A stretch of DNA of 64,000 nucleotides from Branchipolynoe longqiensis (GCA_030323885.1 CM059198.1:56756917-56820916); one strand, 5' to 3'; positions 30,221 to 40,611 are shown, numbered from the stretch's first letter. Program-made: numbers and translations. Notes: a model not told the origin generated them from the sequence alone.

Positions 30221-30339
30221 TCAAATAACCAGACTTGCACCAATTAGGATGTATTGCGGAATGAGTCGAGCACCTCTTCACAAATTACATATAATGGAAT
30301 CACAAGGATATGGCAAGGAGCAGTGGAATGAGGATTGAC

Positions 30340-30545
30340 TGTTGGATCTGTACCTCCTGGCAACATCTAACGTCATATCAGCATTTGTGGATTCGAATCC
30401 TGGTCTAGTCAAACCAATGACTTAGAGATTGATACTTGTCGCTTCCTAGCCAGATGCTCGACATTACTAGGATAGGGCAAGGAGCAATGGTATGAGGAAG
30501 ACCAGTCGTCTGCGACTGAAATTTCCCCTGCTTAAACAACTAATG
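30340..30545 (+). mobile_element. Chimeric SINE fragments (SINE-A joined to SINE-B tail)
   Basis: A minus-strand SINE-A tail scrap (TGGCAACATCTAACGTCATA) is followed by plus-strand SINE-A (GGATTCGAATCCTGGTCTAG to GATAGGGCAAGGAGCA). That passes into the SINE-B 3' end (TGAGGAAGACCAGTCGTCTG ... CTGCTTAAACAACTAATG). Confidence 0.6.
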
Positions 30546-30621
30546 TACCCACAAACAAAAATATATATCAGAACTATTTCCGACGTGACAGTTCACGGTG
30601 ATGGCGACTTTTTTGTTGTTG

Positions 30622-30932
30622 TTGTTGTTGAAGATTTATAATGCCTATCATGGATAAGCCTGAATAAGCTTGTTTTCACCATTAGACAGTTTGTCGATAG
30701 AAAGCCCGAGCCTACACTTTTACCGACCCAAGGGATTTTTCACCTCCCACACCACATAGACATGGTTTGAGAGCAACTGGCCTTTGATGAGGCTGTAAGG
30801 TGTACACAGCGGTGGAAATCCAAATTGGCAGAGGTGGGGCCACAGGGAATCGAACCACTGACCTTCAGATTAGGAGTCCGACCTAGAAAAAAGTCAGACA
30901 TTCTAACCACTCCGCCAGAGAGAACACTTTGG
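30622..30932 (-). mobile_element. SINE-B, full head
   Basis: Minus orientation, head complement CTAACCACTCCGCC and GTCCGACCTAGAAAAAAGTC, box B complement GGGAATCGAACCACTGACC. The plus-strand left edge carries TTTGTTGTTGTTGTTG. Confidence 0.85.
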
Positions 30933-30934
30933 AG

Positions 30935-31075
30935 TGCTGCCCCACAGGGAAAGCAGGTGGCCGGCAACATCACCTGATATCCCACTAAGTCACATTATCC
31001 TATCAATGAGCTAATAGTCGAGGAATGAGGAAGACCAATTGTCATTAAGTGACATTTCCCCTACTTAGTAAAGAA
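30935..31075 (-). mobile_element. SINE-A scrap followed by SINE-B tail
   Basis: GTGCTGCCCCACAGGGAAA and CACATTATCCTATCAATGAG belong to SINE-A (minus). Then CGAGGAATGAGGAAGACCAA and CATTTCCCCTACTTAG match the SINE-B 3' end on the plus strand. Confidence 0.55.
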
Positions 31076-31079
31076 AACA

Positions 31080-31535
31080 AAAAACAAATCTTCAATTAAA
31101 ATATAAATATATATTTCACTGCAAGCATCTCTCGTGGTGCACGCCCCCTAGGTGGCGTAAATGTAAGATGATGCCACTAGCAGGTTTTGTGGGCGGTGTT
31201 ATTTATGAACAAAGAAGCATGCTTAAAAAAAGAGCCGGTAACTCCCAAAGAACAAGATTGATTGACATAAATCATTGTCTCTGGACGCGCTGTGGGCATG
31301 TTGGTGTCTGCTTGTTTTGTGTGAGCCTTTATCGCGGGTTTGCAGTCTCTAATATATTGTGTGTATGCCTTTAAATGTTATATGTATCTAAAGAATGGTA
31401 CCTCTTATCAGAATCGCAAACTCCTGCGTGCACAATATGTGTATTTTTATGTTCTCTCGGAACAATTAAAATCTGCATTTTCTGCTGAAAAGTGGCCTGG
31501 GAAAGATTTTCTTACAGGGAAATGGTGTGGTTGGA
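31080..31535. other. No feature recognised
   Basis: Short frames only; nothing recognised. Confidence 0.4.
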
Positions 31536-31539
31536 ATGG

Positions 31540-31725
31540 GATTCGAACACATGCGTCTACCATATCAGGGCTGGCATCATAACCATAATGGTTGTAATAG
31601 TCTGCCATGAACCTCACTACCACATGGTCTCAGGCTCAACTATGCTGACCCCTGGTGCTAAGAAGTACCAACAATTGGCAGCATGCCAGCAGAAACAGTC
31701 CCTGTGATTGTTCCACCAATGACCA
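31540..31725 (+). repeat. Dispersed repeat R, copy 2
   Basis: CTCACTACCACATGGTCTCAG, AAGAAGTACCAACAATTGGCAG and CATGCCAGCAGAAACAGTCCC parallel copy 1 at 26510. Confidence 0.45.
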
Positions 31726-31726
31726 G

Positions 31727-32412
31727 CGACACGTGATACGTGATACGTTATACGTGATACGTGATATGTGATACATGGTACGTGATACATGATACGTGAT
31801 ACGTGATACATGATACATGATACATGATACGTGATATGTGATACATGATACGTGATGCGTGATACGTGAAACGTGAAACGCGATATGTGATATGTGATAT
31901 GTGATACATGATATGTGATACTTGAAACGTGATATGGTATACATGATACATGGTATGTGATCCATGATACCTGTTATGTGGTGTGTGATGTGTGGTGTGT
32001 GATGCACGGTACATGGTGTGTGGTGCACGATATGCGATACACGATACATGATACATGATATGTGAGACATGATATGTGATACATGATACATGATACATGA
32101 TATATGATACGCGATATGTGATCCGTGATACACGATACACGATACGTGATACTTGATATGTTATATGCGATACATGATACCTGATATGTGGTACATGGTA
32201 CATGGTATGTGATTCATGATACCTGATATGTGATACACACTACATGGTACATCATGCATGATAGTGATATGTGATGTGTGAGACATGATACATACTACAT
32301 GATTTGTGATACATAACATTGCTACATGGTATGTGATATGCAATATGCGATTCGTGATAGTGGTGTGTGATACATTATACCTGATATGTGATACATGTTG
32401 CATGATATGTGA
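31727..32412. repeat. GTGATACATG-type 10-bp minisatellite
   Basis: About 690 bp of variable words on the pattern GTGATACATGATAC, GTGATACGTGATAT and GTGATATGTGATAC, with C/T and A/G exchanges, giving a 10-bp period. Protein frames of up to 165 codons on the minus strand (Tyr-His-Val-Ser repeats) result from the period. No inverted ends found. Confidence 0.9.
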
Positions 32413-32499
32413 CATGGGAACTGTCCACCATACGGACCACTCCTGCCACTGTGCTGCCATGGGTCAACACAGTTGCTCCAATCATACTGTGATATGGGG

Positions 32500-32665
32500 C
32501 TCATAATGTAGTATGCAAGTATAAAGATTTGCAAGGTACTTATTGTTATTATTGTTATCCTCCGTAAGATACAACACTGTACTGGTGGCGCCTTCTCGCC
32601 CATATTGCCTGCCCCGGATGTTGACGAGTGTCTGTCGCAGTGTACTGTAGATAGCCTATTACTAG
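32500..32665 (+). repeat. Dispersed repeat P, copy 2
   Basis: GTATGCAAGTATAAAGATTTGC, TTATCCTCCGTAAGATACAA and CCCCGGATGTTGACGAGTGT; extends the match with 52495-52625 at the 5' side. Confidence 0.6.
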
Positions 32666-32704
32666 GTGAGATATGTGGCTTCCCACACCAATGAGACAGC
32701 TGAC

Positions 32705-33010
32705 TGGATCAAGGTCATGGGTTTAAGACCTGGACAGGATCAAACCAGTCACTTCTACAAATTGACCCTTATTGTCATAGGTTGTTCCTTAGAGTTGCCC
32801 TGATAAGAAAACAACAGACAGTTCACTCAGAATGAGGCTAATTTGAAAGATTGGGATATCGGGGCATGGTACTGATGTCCCAGTGTCCGAGGGAGGAGGC
32901 GCAGCACTATAAAGTCGCCATCCATATGCACTGACACAAGTCGGTAGCCATCCGAAGCCTCCGCTCATGATGTGATCTTAGATGTTGTCAGGACGTAAAA
33001 CCACCAACCA
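32705..33010 (+). mobile_element. SINE-A, highly diverged
   Basis: Order preserved (AGGATCAAACCAGTCACTTC, GATATCGGGGCATGGTACTG, AGCACTATAAAGTCGCCATC, GATGTTGTCAGGACGTAAAA) but with many changes and indels. An old copy. Confidence 0.65.
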
Positions 33011-33247
33011 ATTCTTATCCGCATTTCATTGTAGATGTTAGTAAAATCTACAAGGACAAATAATAGACAACACACACACTACATTATATGAGTATAATAA
33101 CCCTGAATTCCATACTCGCTCCTCAAACCCACCCACCAATAATCAGGTGGTGGAGACTCGGGCTAGTCATCTACTACTCCAACCTACTCAACCTCAGCTC
33201 CGATGGTGGCGCCACCGCTCACTCGCCTTATTCATTATCCTGACTCG

Positions 33248-33515
33248 TATATGAGACTGTCTCAAAAGGTGCTAAGCAATATGGGACAAACCTTTGTCCA
33301 TTGTAACGATCAACATACTAAATGCTTATCCATTTGCTCAGGATAAACTGATTTGTTTTTTCCATGGTGTTTCATAATCCCAATAGAATACATATTGATT
33401 TGAAGCAAATGTACTTGTGTTTTCAGTGTAACCGTTTCTGTGCTGTTTTGTGTCAATCGTTACAATGGACAAACAAAAAAAGAGTTATCACCTTTTGAAA
33501 CAGGCTCATATGCAT
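33248..33515. mobile_element. Small palindromic element J, copy 1
   Basis: ATATGAGACTGTCTCAAAAGG on the left is mirrored by CCTTTTGAAACAGGCTCATAT on the right, next to GTGCTAAGCA / AGTTATCAC. A second internal mirror (TTTGTCCATTGTAACGATC / ATCGTTACAATGGACAAA) gives about 45 bp of paired arm. TA borders are possible. Copies at 44483-44953 and 52655-52906. Confidence 0.8.
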
Positions 33516-33519
33516 CAGT

Positions 33520-33950
33520 AAAGTGTGATAGCGGATGTCAAGGCAATGCATTCCCAGGGGCATTGATTTAGTTTTTTTTCCACATCTAAAGCCTTATTTG
33601 CTTATATGCGCAAGAACAAACAAAATACAAACAAACATAAAACAGTATTGGTGCCATTGTGCATCCGATATATGATGCACAGTTCAAACATTTTAGATTC
33701 CTCCAGCTCCCCTGTCTATGTTCTTTTTGTGCAATTCTTGTTAATGTTCTATTGTCAACACTACTGTTCCAGCCTTAAGGTTGTTTTTGTTTACAGTGGG
33801 ACGTAACAGCAGTATAAGAACTAAGAAAATAAAGTGACTGTCAGGATCTGTGAGAATGGGGCTGGACAGACCGCTCTCTGCTCATGAGTCTAGTAATTTA
33901 CACTGACCTGTCAGGCTAGGAGCCACATAAACAGGTGGGTGTGGATAGGG
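33520..33950. other. No feature recognised
   Basis: Mixed AT-rich sequence; no repeat or domain recognised. Confidence 0.4.
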
Positions 33951-33952
33951 TT

Positions 33953-34275
33953 GGTTGGTTGGTTGGAGTTTGATGTGCTGGCAACATCTAACGTCATATC
34001 AGGACTTGTGACAGTACACTGTGATGGTAACTTTATAGTGCCCCCCCACTGGGAGACCACGCTGCTTGCACAATGGCCTGTCACATTATCCTGACACCGA
34101 GCCAATCAATTCTTCTCCTATCCAAATAATGCCGAGAGCCTGGCTAGAAAGTGACAAGTATCAATTTTAAAGTATTTTGTTTGACTCGACCAGGCTTCAA
34201 AACCGTGGGTTAGAATTCCACGATCTACCAACACAGGAGATGGACACTCAACTCATTCGGCCATCCTCTCTGGTT
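33953..34275 (-). mobile_element. SINE-A, head type 1
   Basis: Minus orientation from GGTTGGTTGGTTGGAGTTTG to the head complement CTCAACTCATTCGGCCATCC. Confidence 0.85.
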
Positions 34276-34299
34276 GGTTCATCTATAATATGTTGAACT

Positions 34300-34497
34300 G
34301 GAATTGCATGCAGTTACTATTACAACGAATAGTCAATTTATATTATGCTTCTATTATCAAACAGGTTTTTCATATGGTTATTATTGCAACTGATATTGTC
34401 ATTTATGTACCAACAAATTGTAATGAACGGCCGGAAGACCAGTGCTCTGGCACTGACAAAAGACATTATTCGCTGAATAAAATACATTTAGTAATAA
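34300..34497 (+). mobile_element. Probable non-LTR retrotransposon 3' end, copy 1
   Basis: AACGGCCGGAAGACCAGTGC, loop TCTG, GCACTGACAAAAGAC, then CTGAATAAAATAC. The CAGTGC/GCACTG hairpin and the downstream AATAAA are shared with 42040-42110; a hairpin-less relative is near 43610-43690. The hairpin plus terminal tail fits LINE 3' ends of the L2/CR1 kind; that is inference. Confidence 0.5.
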
Positions 34498-34549
34498 AAA
34501 TATATATATATATGTGACAGTGAAACCACCAGCTTCCAACGCCCAGCCG

Positions 34550-34610
34550 ACAGATCGGGGAACTCTGACGTCACTGTGATGTCACTGTGACATCACTGTG
34601 ACAAATCGCG
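34550..34610 (+). repeat. Short GTGATGTCACT repeat
   Basis: CTGACGTCACTGTGATGTCACTGTGACATCACTGTGAC: four CACTGTGA-linked units with palindromic GTGATGTCAC / TGACGTCA (CRE-like) cores. Confidence 0.6.
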
Positions 34611-34671
34611 GTCACCTGCGCTGGTGTCGGCTGGCCACGTCCCTGCACCTCGGGCTTTTTGAATGCGGCCA

Positions 34672-35082
34672 TTATGCACTCCGACCTGTGCACGTAGGCC
34701 CCTTCTGAGTGGCATTTCGTGTTCGATCCAGGAGTCTGGCTCTGCAATCAAATATTTTATCTGAATTATATGCAAATGCATCAGGGTGTATATGCCGGTA
34801 ATTACCATTAAATAATGTCGCGTCCCTCCCTCTACCACAGAGCCAACGTCCTAGGTTAATGTTTTTTTTGGCCACCTTCCTCCCTTTTTCATTCCTTTTT
34901 ACAAAACTGTTTTTGTGTTGTTTATGCTTCCCGTTGCCGCTAATTTTGTATGAGTAAGTTATGATTTCGAAATAGCAGATATAACATTTACCTGAGAAAC
35001 CATATGGGGAAGTAAATTTACATTTAACCAAATCATCTGTATAGACGGTTTCCACACCAACCCCCTTTTCGATCGTAACCAA
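34672..35082 (-). CDS. Unrecognised open frame, 136 codons
   Basis: A minus-strand frame from ATG at 35082 with mixed, non-repetitive composition (Lys/Arg/Asn-rich middle, Cys in YICYF near residue 35 and WLCGRGRD near residue 81). It lies in sequence I could not assign to any repeat, which is why I list it. No domain recognised; no upstream promoter or splice context seen. It may be chance. Confidence 0.15.
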   Translation of the reverse strand: MVTIEKGVGVETVYTDDLVKCKFTSPYGFSGKCYICYFEIITYSYKISGNGKHKQHKNSFVKRNEKGRKVAKKNINLGRWLCGRGRDATLFNGNYRHIHPDAFAYNSDKIFDCRARLLDRTRNATQKGPTCTGRSA

Positions 35083-35169
35083 CGACCTAATGGTCTACAC
35101 TGGAGGGGATGGCCCAGTGAGTATGGCAGGCAGGTCTTGGGATCAAATTCATAGCCGACTCAAGCTAAT

Positions 35170-35325
35170 GACTTCCAAACACGATGGCCGAATGAGTTGA
35201 GTTTCTGCCTCCCGTTTGGGTAGGTCATGGGATTCGAACCTCGAACTCTAGCCGAGTCAAAATGATGAGTGAAGAATTGATACTTGTCACCCCCGTTAGT
35301 AGGATAGGGCAAGAAGCGGTGGAAT
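35170..35325 (+). mobile_element. SINE-A 5' part, head type 1
   Basis: CACGATGGCCGAATGAGTTG head, GGGATTCGAACC box B, GAATTGATACTTGTC body. Truncated after GATAGGGCAAG and followed by a SINE-B tail scrap to 35365. Confidence 0.75.
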
Positions 35326-35367
35326 CATCAAAGCCAATTGTTTATGATTGAACTTTCCACTGCTTAA

Positions 35368-35715
35368 AGTTGCATAGTCCAATGGTTTTGAATTTCTGAT
35401 TTTTGTCTGAGATAAATATATTAGATCGATCATTAGTATCTACTTTAGTTTAGTTAAAAGTTACGTTTATTTTAAATGGATATTTTTAGTGCAAACATGG
35501 ACAATTATTGTTGGCAAGCTTGCTAAAACTCTGACACCATAGACTTCTGCAGTAACAGTTTCTGTTAAAATGACTCAGTATCAACTTCTACACTGAAACA
35601 AATGTTTAATAAGTGCATCAGTATCTAAGTTAGATATGTAAAATCAAATCTAGATAATTGGTTTGGTTTTGAAAATTCGATATTTCATCGGACTATGCAG
35701 CTTTAATTTGGGCCT
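35368..35715 (+). mobile_element. Repeat C, most complete copy
   Basis: TTGCATAGTCCAATGGTTTTG to CATCGGACTATGCAGCTTTAA. The ends TGCATAGTCC and GGACTATGCA are exactly inverted, so a short 10-bp terminal inverted repeat can be read. Interior marks: GAGATAAATATATTAGATCG, TTGGCAAGCTTGC, AATAAGTGCATCAGTATCTA. Likely a non-autonomous DNA element. Confidence 0.7.
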
Positions 35716-35719
35716 GAAA

Positions 35720-36275
35720 TTTAGACAAATATATTATATGTTGTTGCAGCTGACGATCTAGCATTTCCTGTATACAATGTTCCATATAGGATTTCCACAT
35801 CAACCTTCCCCCTGATGGCCGTGGAGAGAACTAGCATTGGTAGCAAGCAGCTTTCTGTGCCTGCTCCGTTGAAAAAGGTATATTTTGGGATTCAGGTGGA
35901 GCGAACGGGTATGCATACTGACACAAAACTGTGGATTTATTTTAGATTGAAAGAAATAAAGTGCTTGAATGATGCCATGTGCCTTACTCCTATAAACCTA
36001 AAACAATATTCTGTCAACTGATCTCCTTGCTACTGTCTAGCGATATCTATTCAATGCTGTCAATGCTTCGCTGGGCTTACTATGTATACATATATTCGTT
36101 GTTGTCTTTTTGTTATGGAATCAACCTCAGAATTGTTAGTTTGACAACAACAACAACAAAAACGGCAATCGCAGAAGCCAATGCTGAAAGGGCGCGTAGC
36201 GTGCTGCATTATCGCCCATACCCACGCCATCTGACAATGCGCTTCTCCCGGTATCGCCACCAGGGGATGAATGCG
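35720..36275. other. No feature recognised
   Basis: Frames at 35815-36278 show no domain; an (AAC)n run is near 36145. Confidence 0.4.
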
Positions 36276-36339
36276 TGAGAATCCGCGAGAATCCGCACGC
36301 AGTGGTCGGCACACGATGTTGTGATTACAGCAGAGCCCA

Positions 36340-36841
36340 CCCCCCCGCCCTCGGAATACCGCACCCCCCGCCCTACCCTACCCTCCCATCCTTCCCATCT
36401 CCCTCCCCTCCCTGCCTCCCCCCCCCCCCCTCCACCCACCCTCTACTTCCCTTCTCTCTCTCCGCCCGATCCATCAACCATCTTCGCACGCTCTCCCCAC
36501 CATTTTCCCACCATCCTCGAATCTTTCCCCACAATGTTCCCACCATCTCTCACCCTGTCCCAACCACTGGTCCCTCATTCAACCATATCCCCAGCCCTCG
36601 TCCACCCTCATTCACCCCCCCCCCCCCTCACCCCTCACACACAGCTACCCCACTCTCCCTCCAATCTCTCCCCCACCATAATCCCCACCCTCACTCATCC
36701 TGTCCTCACCACTTCTCCCGCATTGAACCATATCCCCAGCCCTCGTCCACCCGCATTCAACCCTATACCCCCCACAGCTACCCAGCTGTCCCTCCCCCCT
36801 CTCCCCCCACCATATCCCCACTCGCCCTCACCCTGTCCCCA
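36340..36841. repeat. C-rich polypyrimidine tract
   Basis: Repetitive C-rich sequence with CCCCAGCCCTCGTCCACCC and TTCCCACCATC words recurring. The 251-codon Pro/Ser/His frame across it is a composition effect. A related tract at 37770-37955 lies beyond the retrotransposon piece, suggesting the latter landed in one longer tract. Confidence 0.75.
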
Positions 36842-37740
36842 CCACCATCATCATCATCATGCTGTCGGTCGCGATGCGACAAAGACTGCTTTCATTACTT
36901 GACTGCCGCTCTCCATTTAGCTCTCTGCTGTGAGATTTGCGTCCATGAGTCGGTCTTAATGTCTCTCAGCTTCAGGTTTCTCTTGTTGGTATCTTTGAAC
37001 CGGAGATGGGGGCGCCCTCTCTTTCTGTAGCCAGAAGACAGTTGAGAATAGAGGATCTGTTTTGGTAGCCTGTCTGATGACATCCTCATGAGGTGTCCAG
37101 TCCACCGGAGATTCTTTTTGATCAGAAGATCTTCCATAGAGGGCAGCCCCATCCGTTTGAGTATTTCCTTATTCGTCACTGTGTCCTTCCAGGTTAGCCT
37201 CATGATTGAACGCAGATGTCGCATCATGAAGGCATGCAGCTTTTTCACCTGCTGTCTGTTCACTGTCCAGGCCTCAGCTCCATATAGTAGGGTGGATATC
37301 ACGATTGCGCGGTAGATCTTACCTTTGACCCGAATGGACACATGGTGGTTGTTCCAGAGTCTCTGGCGTAGTCGGCCGAAAGATGCGCTAGCCTTGGCCA
37401 TCCTCCTCTGTATCTCAGCATGAATGCGTCCATCACTTGATATAGTGAAAAACATTTCATGAAAGCTGCCTGCAAAAGTGTTGAAGTGCTGCTGGCTTTT
37501 GCAAGTTACCAGCGGCACTCTCTCAGGGAGCAAATAGAGGTTTCACACCGGCAAGAACATGTCAAGACAGGCGCAAAACTATTTGTCCCTGCAGTGGCTG
37601 GTCGGGAGATGTTGGGAGTTCCATACATCAACCGCCCTTAATGCTGCCACAGTGACATGGTTTTCTGTTTAGGGTTTGCTCCCTTAGCCTTTGGTTCTGT
37701 CAAGGACCTGTGCCACAAGGCAGTGGTTTAGAACTCTGCA
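36842..37740 (-). mobile_element. Non-LTR retrotransposon 3' portion with internal deletion
   Basis: Minus-strand sense. From the right: upstream module (37740-37453), then the 3' part of a reverse-transcriptase gene (37449-36895), then a short 3' region with a (GAT/CAT)n tail (36842-36862). Such a short microsatellite tail is typical of several LINE clades, including RTE. Confidence 0.8.
36895..37533 (-). pseudogene. Reverse transcriptase C-terminal region of a non-LTR retrotransposon
   Basis: Frame of 212 codons. Residues 1-27 come from the upstream module and are not RT. From about residue 30 the sequence follows the thumb and C-terminal region common to RTE-like and related LINE polymerases: RIHAEIQRRMAKA near 36-48, YGAEAWT at 84-90, W115, RWTGHLMRM at 143-151, GRPHLRFKD at 173-181, W197, W207. 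The catalytic palm with its YADD-type motif and the endonuclease domain are absent, so it cannot move itself. The frame ends properly at TAA after AAVK. Family comparison is from memory; RTE versus a neighbouring clade is not settled. Confidence 0.8.
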
Positions 37741-37769
37741 AAGCAGAGGCGTCACCACCACGCCATTCT

Positions 37770-37955
37770 TTAAACCTCTCCACAGCCTCCATCCACCACT
37801 CTCCCAACTGTCCCTCCAACCTCCCCGCACAATATGCCCACCCTCCCTCACCCAGTCCCCTCCACTGCATCCTCATATCGACCCTCTCCCCAGCCTCCGC
37901 CTACCGTCTCCCTGGATCTTCACCCTGAATCTTTCCCCTGGAATTTCACCACAGA
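37770..37955. repeat. C-rich polypyrimidine tract
   Basis: CCACTCTCCCAACTGTCCC and CCCTCCCTCACCCAGTCCCC; same composition as 36340-36841. Confidence 0.65.
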
Positions 37956-37959
37956 TGCT

Positions 37960-38645
37960 TCAGTAGGCTACCAAGATTTCCTCCTGTGAGTCTCAAGTAG
38001 TAAGAAAGACCCATCTCTCCAAACATTGCAAGCAGTCAAGCAGGCTTTGAAACAGATCTCTGTACACCCCTTGATATGGTTGTCATTGATTGGTTTGTCA
38101 GCATGGCCTTAGGGTCGTTTATATGTACATGTGTATATCAATATATATATATATATAAATATGTGATGTATAATGCATTGTCCATGATGTGCGCAACATG
38201 GGTAATTGAATGAACGAGACTGTGAATTTCAGTAGATTAGGGCACCATGGCGCCGACTATATTCTATTCTTAGAACTAATAACTTTGGCCGCTGATCGAC
38301 ACGCCATCTACATGATACTTCTTGAATTACGAAGTTAGATTAAAATCAGACTGTTGGCGACATCTATATTCGCTTTTAGAACTAAAATGGTCACCGATTG
38401 ATGCGCCACCTATAGTGATTTCCAGTCAAAGCCGATGACGTGGCACTGGAGATATTCACTTCGACCAGACTTTTCAAACCGAGAGGACGTACTTCTGCCG
38501 CCCGGATTTGCCGTCCCACCCACCCAACTAATATGATGTATTGATAGGGTTAAGTGCCTGTAATCCTTGAAATATCTAAGGTCATCCCATCATGAAAGAG
38601 TAATGTAACAAGCTAAGATAGAAAGAATTAAAAATTGCCACTTTA
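37960..38645. repeat. Unassigned stretch with a diverged tandem pair
   Basis: At 38250-38420 a unit of about 106 bp occurs twice: GGCGCCGACTATATTC...TTAGAACTAATAAC...CGACACGCCATCTA, then GGCGACATCTATATTC...TTAGAACTAAAAT...GATGCGCCACCTATA. Nothing else recognised apart from a TA tract. Confidence 0.5.
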
Positions 38646-38649
38646 TACT

Positions 38650-40610
38650 ACTGTCTCGTTCTGTTTTCAATTATGCGAGTATAAATGCAAGGGTAACGTG
38701 TCCATCCTAGCTTTCCTCATGCACATTGGTGGAGCGCCCCCCGCCCCTCCCAGCTGTCGGGTATTGCCGGGCGGGCACCCCCTCACGTCACACTTTGGAG
38801 AGCAATTTGTTAAGAGTTCATGCACATCGTCCTGTGACCAGACCCGACTCAACAGTCAAATTATCAGTTACAAAAATAACATTTCTATCTGTCCAAAGAT
38901 GTGCCCAGTGATGAGCAGCAGCAATTACAGCCCAGATCTCTTTCTCGTTCATATGTCCAGGGACACATGCATGGTTCGGGGAGGTCATGTGGTCACCATT
39001 TATTTGTTTCAATTTTAAATGAGATTTTTCGTCAAAACCACCAACGCACCAGTCGTCCTCGTGAGCAGCTCCAAATCCAGCCTCTGACACATCTGACTAC
39101 ACAGAAATCGTATCAGTGTGCCTACCCAGTAATTCGCCCAACCCGCTAAAACAGTCAACAAAATTCAACCACCACTTAATTTCTCTCAGAAAGGCAGCAT
39201 TAATATGGAAATGCTGATCGGGCTTCCTCAGTGTATGGATTGCGTCAAAGTCCTGGGTCAAAAAGGAGCGTCCACCCGGACAACTGTGGCGCAGTGCGAA
39301 AGACGACCCCCAAGATTCTTCAGCTGCTTTCTTCTTGCCATACGTTCCCCATAAATCTTTCTAAATGTGTTTTACATTTCAGAATTGTGTCTGAAGGTAG
39401 CCTCAGCTGCAGGTGGCAGTGTCAACGATGATACCCAAGTAACAGCTCTTTTGTGATGGCGAGGTTAATTTGCAGAAATTAATATTGAAACCCATATTTT
39501 GGCTCCCACAACAGTCTTCAAACGAGTATCCAACAATAGCAAAATCATCTAAATAATTTGCCACATATCATGTCCCATGACAACATTGAAAATATAAGGT
39601 GCCATAAGACAGTCCCATGCATAGCCTGTTATCATCAACATATTCAAAACCACCACCAAATTCCCATGCGAGGCCTTGTTTGGTATGGTCATCTGGGTGT
39701 ATATTAACAGCTCTGTAAGCCTCAATTATGTCCACCATATCAATGTAATCGCATTGAACAATATTATCAACTAAGGTAGTAACTGTATTTACGAAAACGT
39801 TGTTGCCACCTCATCGACATAATTATTTACAGAGGTCTCATACGGTTGGCTGCAATCCATATTCAGGCATAGCCTGACTAAGTCTGACTGCGGTACAGCA
39901 AAATTAGTATGGACACATGAAGTGGATCGCAGCATGCTCGTGCAATTCTTTCAGTACTTTGCCTTCACTACAATTACAATGATAGGAGTTAGAAATATCC
40001 CTGGTATGGCCACCATAAAATGCGTCACAGGACTTATTATTTGATCTGAAACCGAAAATAACACTGTGTAATATAAATTCCCAATTTGCATCAGTAGGTC
40101 CCCTGTAAAAGCATTCACACAACACTTTGGAAGGCTTCAATTGAGAAGTGCGACCCACGACTCTGTGTCCACACATGCAATTGCATTAGAACAGGCCATG
40201 GAAACAACTAAATTACAAACAGTACGATCAGCTGATGAGGTGTCAGTGGCAGAAACAGCTAAACAATTACCCTCATTACACACCTATAACCAGTCACATA
40301 CCACAGGCACCCATTTTGGAATACCTGCAAAGGAACTTACATCACCAGGATAATTATGGGGCACAGGACAATAGACGTGTTCAAGAGCAACATTATTGAC
40401 AACTGAGCCAGCCGTCGGCTGTGGTTGGCAATCAAAGTCAGAGTAAATATCTGCATAGTCAGCAACACTGCAGTGTTCAATGAGAGGGGCAGTCGCCTGC
40501 ACCACCATAATCCTGGCACCCTCTGTATGCAAGTCCTTCACACAGTCAGTGGCACATGCAACATGTAGCACTTCCACATTATCACTGCTGCTAATGGTCA
40601 TAATTCAAGC
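38650..40610 (-). pseudogene. Degraded reverse transcriptase-RNase H gene (DIRS/Ngaro-like)
   Basis: Read on the minus strand, pieces in three frames line up as one RT-RH gene broken by stops and frameshifts. In order: an upstream block with KPSKVLCECF and SVIFGFRS (about 40130-40040), SVNNYVDE (near 39835), AYRAVNIHPDD (39720-39688), GLAWEFGGGF, MGLSYGTLYFQ, the catalytic YLDDF (39555-39541), KLTSPSQKSCYLGI (near 39465-39430), WWLNFVD (near 39175), then an RNase H-like part with NEKEIWAV (near 38950), W and DNLTVESG (near 38868). A stop lies 14 residues before YLDDF and others follow. The spacing and RNase H style match retroelements of the DIRS/Ngaro order better than LTR elements in my recollection. 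A tyrosine recombinase was not found. Confidence 0.65.
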
Positions 40611-40611
40611 A

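Noticed and set aside
31617..32203. Long minus-strand frames (up to 165 codons) rich in Tyr-His-Val-Ser
   Set aside because: They read through the 10-bp GTGATACATG array; open frames follow from the period, not from coding selection.
36275..37030. A 251-codon plus-strand frame rich in Pro, Ser and His
   Set aside because: It lies in a polypyrimidine tract and then runs antisense through the retrotransposon RT fragment.
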